Below, in pieces: positions 63,503-64,000 of a stretch of 64,000 bases of DNA (position 1 is the first letter of the stretch; every line of letters begins with the position of its first letter). The position numbers were made by a program, and so were the translations under genes. The DNA lies in NCBI RefSeq assembly GCF_014805685.1, contig NC_060887.1, positions 17,514,463 through 17,578,462 on the forward strand. Reading direction: 5' to 3'. The notes beneath the pieces were generated by a model. It did not search any database. It was given only the letters and a program-made list of their open reading frames with translations, and had not been told where the DNA came from. The stretch comes from Silurus meridionalis (Eukaryota; Chordata; Actinopteri; Siluriformes; Siluridae).

Positions 63503-63787
63503 ATGAAGAATGGGCAGCATGCAGCCTGTCGGTTGCAACTCTCCACTTGTTTACAGCCCGTTTGTATGAAATGGACCATGTACAACTTCACATCCCCTGT
63601 GAAAGTCGAGTACAATCTTCTTGCCAAAAAGACATTCCAAGAAAATAATGACAGCCTTGTGAGGGAGTCTAAGAGCCTGGCAGAGGAACGGCGGGCTGAG
63701 GGCATGGCAATAATCACAGCCCTTGACACGCCACAGGCACAACAGATTTTCCTCTTCTCCAAGCACACGGACGCAGCGCCAATCTAG
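63503..63787 (+). CDS. Unassigned 94-codon open reading frame
   Basis: ATG to TAG without introns, between two long microsatellites. From about codon 19 the frame has gene-like composition: mixed charge, few rare codons, and a helix-prone stretch FQENNDSLVRESKSLAEERR. A TTGTTTACAG acceptor-like string just before codon 20 could mean the real exon starts there. The opposite strand is also open, so this may be chance, a pseudogene exon or a repeat fragment. I do not recognise the family. Confidence 0.2.
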   Translation: MKNGQHAACRLQLSTCLQPVCMKWTMYNFTSPVKVEYNLLAKKTFQENNDSLVRESKSLAEERRAEGMAIITALDTPQAQQIFLFSKHTDAAPI

Positions 63788-63912
63788 TGCTTCACCATCA
63801 CACACACAACATAATCTATTTGGGAATGCTCAGGGACCACGGAGCTGTGCTGGCTTGGCTTGGGGCTTTCTTGGATTGGTGCACCAGAGGAAATATGATT
63901 TAGTATTTGTGA

Positions 63913-63916
<4 letters not shown>

Positions 63917-63966
<50 letters not shown>
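63917..63966. repeat. (GT)n microsatellite
   Basis: GT run of about 50 bases near the window end. Confidence 0.97.
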
Positions 63967-63970
<4 letters not shown>

Positions 63971-64000
63971 GGAGGTGGGTCATTTCAGAGGAAGCATGAA

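Overview
The window is vertebrate nuclear DNA, almost certainly from a ray-finned (teleost) fish. The genes are split into many small exons with GT/AG borders. The non-coding DNA is AT-rich and full of CA/GT/AT/CT microsatellites, and it holds decayed Tc1-like transposons and fish-type short elements. No prokaryotic, viral, CRISPR, rRNA or intact tRNA features were seen.

Layout: (1) 1-2039, upstream DNA with no gene recognised. (2) 2040-11546 (+), colq, the collagen tail subunit of acetylcholinesterase; 17 coding exons reconstruct to 454 aa in one frame. Its 3' UTR runs to about 13.3 kb. (3) 13.3-17.8 kb, intergenic, with a MITE, a SINE tail and a hAT-like end. (4) 19367-25319 (-), plekha8/FAPP2, a glycolipid transfer protein with PH and GLTP domains; 13 exons, 545 aa. 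(5) 25320-25862, a compact divergent promoter region. (6) 25863-27450 (+), fkbp14, an ER prolyl isomerase with two EF-hands and HDEL; 4 exons, 210 aa. (7) 27.5-30.8 kb, intergenic, with a perfect CTCF-type motif and a LINE scrap. (8) 30923-31207 (-), prr15, a single coding exon of 94 aa. (9) 33095 to about 59982 (-), chn2 (beta-chimaerin), an SH2-C1-RhoGAP protein. Twelve exons are well supported, plus a tentative first exon and an internal alternative start exon for the beta1 form. (10) 60-64 kb, upstream DNA with a dead Tc1-like element, long microsatellites and one unassigned 94-codon ORF.

The order plekha8-fkbp14-prr15-chn2 and all four orientations match the human 7p14 block read in reverse, apart from SCRN1 and WIPF3, which lie between FKBP14 and PRR15 in human and are absent here. 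colq belongs to a different human chromosome (3p25), so a lineage-specific junction lies between about 13.3 and 17.8 kb. The genes are not an operon and share no pathway; plekha8 and fkbp14 probably share a promoter.

Points most worth a second look: the beta1-chimaerin start exon, whose coding sequence contains the 3' splice site used by the long form; an apparent 1-nt deletion in the chn2 SH2 exon; a 258-bp near-identical duplication inside colq, one copy bracketed by 40-bp direct repeats; and a convergent pair of CTCF-type motifs around prr15 and the 3' half of chn2. I found no convincing undescribed system.
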